Of a stretch of 64,000 bases of DNA, positions 61,804-64,000 are shown in pieces (positions within the stretch are counted from its first letter, which is position 1; each line of letters opens with the position of its first letter). The notes under the pieces are model-generated. The model saw only the letters and a program-made list of their open reading frames with translations, searched no databases and had not been told where the DNA came from. Source of the stretch: Pseudomonas sp. A34-9 (GTDB lineage: Bacteria; Pseudomonadota; Gammaproteobacteria; Pseudomonadales; Pseudomonadaceae); NCBI RefSeq assembly GCF_029543085.1, contig NZ_CP119967.1, positions 1,390,501 through 1,454,500 of the forward strand, in the 5' to 3' direction. Position numbers and translations under genes: made by a program.

Positions 61804-61838
61804 AAAAAAGCCCCGCTTTTAAGGGCGGGGCTCTTTTC
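61804..61838 (-). terminator. Terminator of the cold-shock gene
   Basis: AAAAAGCCCCGC and GCGGGGCT(C)TTTT form the stem around TTTTAAGG; leftward it ends 16 bp after the capB stop. Confidence 0.85.
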
Positions 61839-61853
61839 TAAAGAAGCTACAAG

Positions 61854-62063
61854 TTAGATAACTTGTACTTCTTCAGCTTGCATGCCTTTCTGACCGCGGG
61901 TAGCGATGAAAGAAACCTGTTGGCCTTCTTTCAGGCTTTTGAAGCCGTCGGATTGGATAGCTTTGAAGTGAACGAACAGGTCGTCACCGGATTGTGGAGT
62001 GATGAAGCCGAAGCCTTTTTCATCGTTGAACCACTTAACGGTACCGGTTTGGCGATTAGACAT
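61854..62063 (-). CDS. capB: Cold-shock protein of the CspA family (CapB-like)
   Basis: 69 residues with RNP1 KGFGFI and RNP2 LFVHF in [33 protein letters not shown]. It is the nucleic-acid-binding OB-fold CSP, close to the Pseudomonas CapB type. AAGGAGTTACACC precedes the start. A 5' flank of over 100 bases to about 62200 suggests a long leader as in other csp genes. Confidence 0.92.
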   Translation of the reverse strand: MSNRQTGTVKWFNDEKGFGFITPQSGDDLFVHFKAIQSDGFKSLKEGQQVSFIATRGQKGMQAEEVQVI

Positions 62064-62417
62064 GGTGTAACTCCTTGAACAAAGATAACTGCGACACAGG
62101 AAGAACCCTGGCCGAGACTGAGTGCAAAGAGCAGGAAAAATTCTTGTAGATGGTTGGATCGAAATTCAACATATCGTGTAGAGATTCTCAGTGACACAAG
62201 CAACACAGTGACGCCACCTTAACCCAGTTTCAGAGAAGTGCCAATGCTTCTTGCGAAGGTTTCTCTGTTTTCGGGATCGACGGTGTGACGGTTCGTCGCC
62301 AGACCTAGTAAATCATGGGGGATCGGCGAGAATTGCAGCCCGCACTTTGAACCCGGCGGCGCGCCCGGTAAGATGCCGGACAGAATTTTTCCACCTCGCT
62401 ATTCAGGACACCCCGCC
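62064..62417. other. capB-dcd divergent intergenic region, 354 bp
   Basis: Should contain the capB promoter and leader (leftward) and the dcd promoter (rightward). GCGCGCCCGGTAAGATGCCGG lies before dcd. No clear terminator, repeat or tRNA; promoters were not resolved by eye. Confidence 0.4.
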
Positions 62418-62984
62418 ATGAGCATCAAATCGGACAAGTGGATTCGCCGCATGGCGCAGGAACAGGGCATGATCGAGCCGTTCGTCGAGCGCCAGGTGCG
62501 CGGCAGCGATGACAGCCGAGTGATCTCCTACGGTGTGTCGAGCTACGGCTATGACGTGCGTTGCACCAATCACTTCAAGGTGTTCACCAACATCAACTCG
62601 TCCATCGTCGACCCGAAAAACTTCGACCCGGGCAGTTTCGTCGACGTCCACAGCGACGTCTGCATCATTCCGCCGAACTCCTTCGCGCTGGCCAGCACCG
62701 TCGAATACTTCCGCATTCCGCGCAATGTATTGACCATCTGCCTGGGTAAAAGCACCTACGCGCGCTGCGGCATCATCGTTAACGTCACGCCGCTCGAGCC
62801 GGAGTGGGAAGGCCACGTCACCCTGGAATTCTCCAACACCACCAACCTGCCGGCGAAAATTTACGCCAACGAAGGCGTGGCGCAGATGCTCTTCCTTGAA
62901 TCCGACGAGGAATGCGAAGTTTCATACAAGGATCGCGGTGGCAAGTACCAGGGCCAGCGTGGCGTGACCTTGCCACGCACCTGA
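62418..62984 (+). CDS. dcd: dCTP deaminase
   Basis: 188 residues from ATG 62418; a longer in-frame start lies in the promoter region. [30 protein letters not shown], and [32 protein letters not shown] (with the catalytic Ser and Glu) are conserved. It forms dUTP from dCTP in thymidylate synthesis. Confidence 0.96.
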   Translation: MSIKSDKWIRRMAQEQGMIEPFVERQVRGSDDSRVISYGVSSYGYDVRCTNHFKVFTNINSSIVDPKNFDPGSFVDVHSDVCIIPPNSFALASTVEYFRIPRNVLTICLGKSTYARCGIIVNVTPLEPEWEGHVTLEFSNTTNLPAKIYANEGVAQMLFLESDEECEVSYKDRGGKYQGQRGVTLPRT

Positions 62985-63044
62985 TCGGTCCATCCGACAG
63001 ATCGCGGGAATTCTTTGGCGGGCAGACACTCTATGGGGTGTACT

Positions 63045-63071
63045 GCCCGTTTTGTTTTCGGCAAAACGGGC
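63045..63071. other. Perfect 10-bp inverted repeat between dcd and the next gene
   Basis: GCCCGTTTTG (63045-63054) and CAAAACGGGC (63062-63071) around TTTTCGG, without a clean T run on either side. Possibly a weak terminator or mRNA hairpin. Confidence 0.5.
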
Positions 63072-63090
63072 CTTCGCCGAGGAGTGCCCT

Positions 63091-63300
63091 ATGAAGATCG
63101 ATCCGCAAATCACTGCCGAACTGGCAAGGCTCGAGCCCAATCAGATTGGCGTATTGGCCTGGTCCTTGTTGGCGCATCCGCCGCTGAACATGGCCGGTGG
63201 AATTCCCGGTCAACCCGATCCCGATACCCCCAACGAACAACCGACCGAGCCGGGCGAACCGACGCTACCGGACGAGCCGCCACCGGCACCGGTTGCCTGA
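63091..63300 (+). CDS. Small proline-rich protein, unknown
   Basis: 69 residues from ATG 63091 with GAGGAG. The N-terminal 40 residues are helical (IDPQITAELARLEPNQIGVLAWSLLAHPPLN), and the last 25 are almost all Pro, Glu, Gly and Thr (PDPDTPNEQPTEPGEP...). No known domain. Convergent with the next gene. Confidence 0.6.
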   Translation: MKIDPQITAELARLEPNQIGVLAWSLLAHPPLNMAGGIPGQPDPDTPNEQPTEPGEPTLPDEPPPAPVA

Positions 63301-63346
63301 TCTGCATTGAAAATGAATGGCCAGTCAGATGCGGTCTGCGAAGACT

Positions 63347-64000
63347 TCAACTGACTGGCCATATTTCGTTATCGCCGATGACGAAGAGCCTGCTGCTGTC
63401 ATCCTTCCCGACCGGATAGCCGCCGGTAAACGCGCCAAAGGCCGGCAGCAGGCTGAGGCGTTCGCCAAGCCTGAAGCATGCCAGGCGCAAGCTCTGCCGA
63501 CCCTTGCCATGTAACCGATAGACCGGATGTATATGGCCTGCCAGGACATGTCGTTCAGGATGCGGGTCCGGTTCATGTTGCAAGGCGAATGGCCCGAGCA
63601 GCAGTGGTTCCGGCACCACCCGGATATTCAGCGATTCAGGCGGATCACCGGCGCGTTTGTCGTGATTGCCGCGGATCAGCGTCATCGGCAGATCAACATG
63701 ACGCGCACGCCATTCGGCCAGTGCACGCAACGTTCCCACGGCATGTGAGCCGGGTCCGTGCAGGAAATCGCCAAGAAATATCAGTTGCCGACAAGGCAGT
63801 TTCGCCAGCAATCGGTCAATCACTGCAATATTGCTCGACGTGGTGCCTTGCGGGACCGGCTGGCCAAGGCTGCGGTAAGCGGCGGCCTTGCCGAAATGCA
63901 CATCGGCAATCAGCAATGCCTGTTGCGCCGGCCAGTACAACGCTTTTTCCGGCAGCAGCCAGAGGTCCTCACCGGCGAGACGAACAGGGTAGGGCGCGCT
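63347..64000 (-). CDS. pdeM: PdeM-type metallophosphoesterase (ligase-associated DNA damage response), 5' end outside window
   Basis: 218 residues to the right edge, still open. LLIADVHFGKAAAYRSLGQPVPQG, LIFLGDFLHG, LIRGNHDKRAG, and VLAGHIHPVYRL are the calcineurin-like metal motifs in order; the extreme N-terminus (APYPVRLAGEDLWLLPEKALYWP) also fits PdeM. Members accompany an ATP-dependent ligase and Lhr-like helicase, which would be beyond the right edge. Substrate unknown. Confidence 0.85.
   Translation of the reverse strand, partial: SAPYPVRLAGEDLWLLPEKALYWPAQQALLIADVHFGKAAAYRSLGQPVPQGTTSSNIAVIDRLLAKLPCRQLIFLGDFLHGPGSHAVGTLRALAEWRARHVDLPMTLIRGNHDKRAGDPPESLNIRVVPEPLLLGPFALQHEPDPHPERHVLAGHIHPVYRLHGKGRQSLRLACFRLGERLSLLPAFGAFTGGYPVGKDDSSRLFVIGDNEIWPVS

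Overview
The window is chromosomal DNA from a Pseudomonas, most likely of the P. fluorescens group. The evidence is the gene order cinA-recA-recX-(LOG gene)-erdR-dgkA, the divergent LysR/fpr pair (finR-fpr), acvB next to mprF, rhlG, CapB-type cold-shock protein, high GC with Pseudomonas-like codon use, and several copies of the inverted intergenic repeats common in this group. No integrase, terminase, portal, capsid or replication gene is visible.

Region 1 (1-32541) is a phage-tail-like bacteriocin (tailocin) cluster inserted upstream of cinA. It begins with the C-terminal end of a LexA/CI-type (PrtR-like) repressor. Next come a promoter overlapped by three copies of an ATGC-N6-GCAT dyad, a leader with its own terminator, a secreted beta-sandwich protein and a holin. 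Two complete but different tail modules follow on the same strand. The first (2065-15315) is lambda-like and non-contractile: tube, G/GT chaperones with a -1 frameshift, a very short tape measure, M, L, K, two copies of I, J, two small proteins, then two side-fibre genes. The second (15411-31440) is contractile and Mu/SfV-like: gp37-type terminator, DUF2635, sheath, tube, E/E' chaperones with a second -1 frameshift, a tape measure built of 41-residue repeats, DNA-circularisation-N protein, P-like hub, gp45 spike, gp46, gp47, gp48, and an array of four fibre genes each with a partner chaperone gene plus a fifth fibre remnant. A GH19 endolysin and nested Rz/Rz1 spanins close the cluster. One lysis cassette, split between the two ends, therefore appears to serve two particles.

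Region 2 (32609-49205) is core genome: pncC/cinA, recA, recX, a LOG-family protein, small unknowns, a DTW-domain tRNA modification enzyme, the ErdR response regulator, dgkA, finR/fpr, trmO, rhlG, a DUF1456 protein, an atypical pseudouridine synthase, a GNAT enzyme, rimO, kup and a DUF6124/DUF3077-type small protein with a strikingly structured 5' leader.

Region 3 (49724-64000) holds acvB-mprF (aminoacyl-phosphatidylglycerol turnover), two tandem initiator tRNA-Met genes, dinB, a lipoprotein gene, proS, ampG, an alkyltransferase-like gene, a DUF481 outer-membrane protein, capB, dcd, a small proline-rich protein and the 3' part of pdeM. recA and dinB both carry LexA-box-like sites, which links this neighbourhood and the tailocin repressor to DNA damage. 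At least seven REP/BIME-like inverted repeats of two families, a third repeat family near 45000 and a 5-bp tandem repeat at the end of rimO fill intergenic spaces.

The most noteworthy items are the two programmed frameshift signals with downstream stem-loops, the triple-operator promoter, the fibre-gene array with a decayed cassette, the 41-residue tape-measure repeats, terminator-like hairpins ahead of successive tail genes and inside the endolysin gene, and the leader RNA of the DUF6124-type gene.
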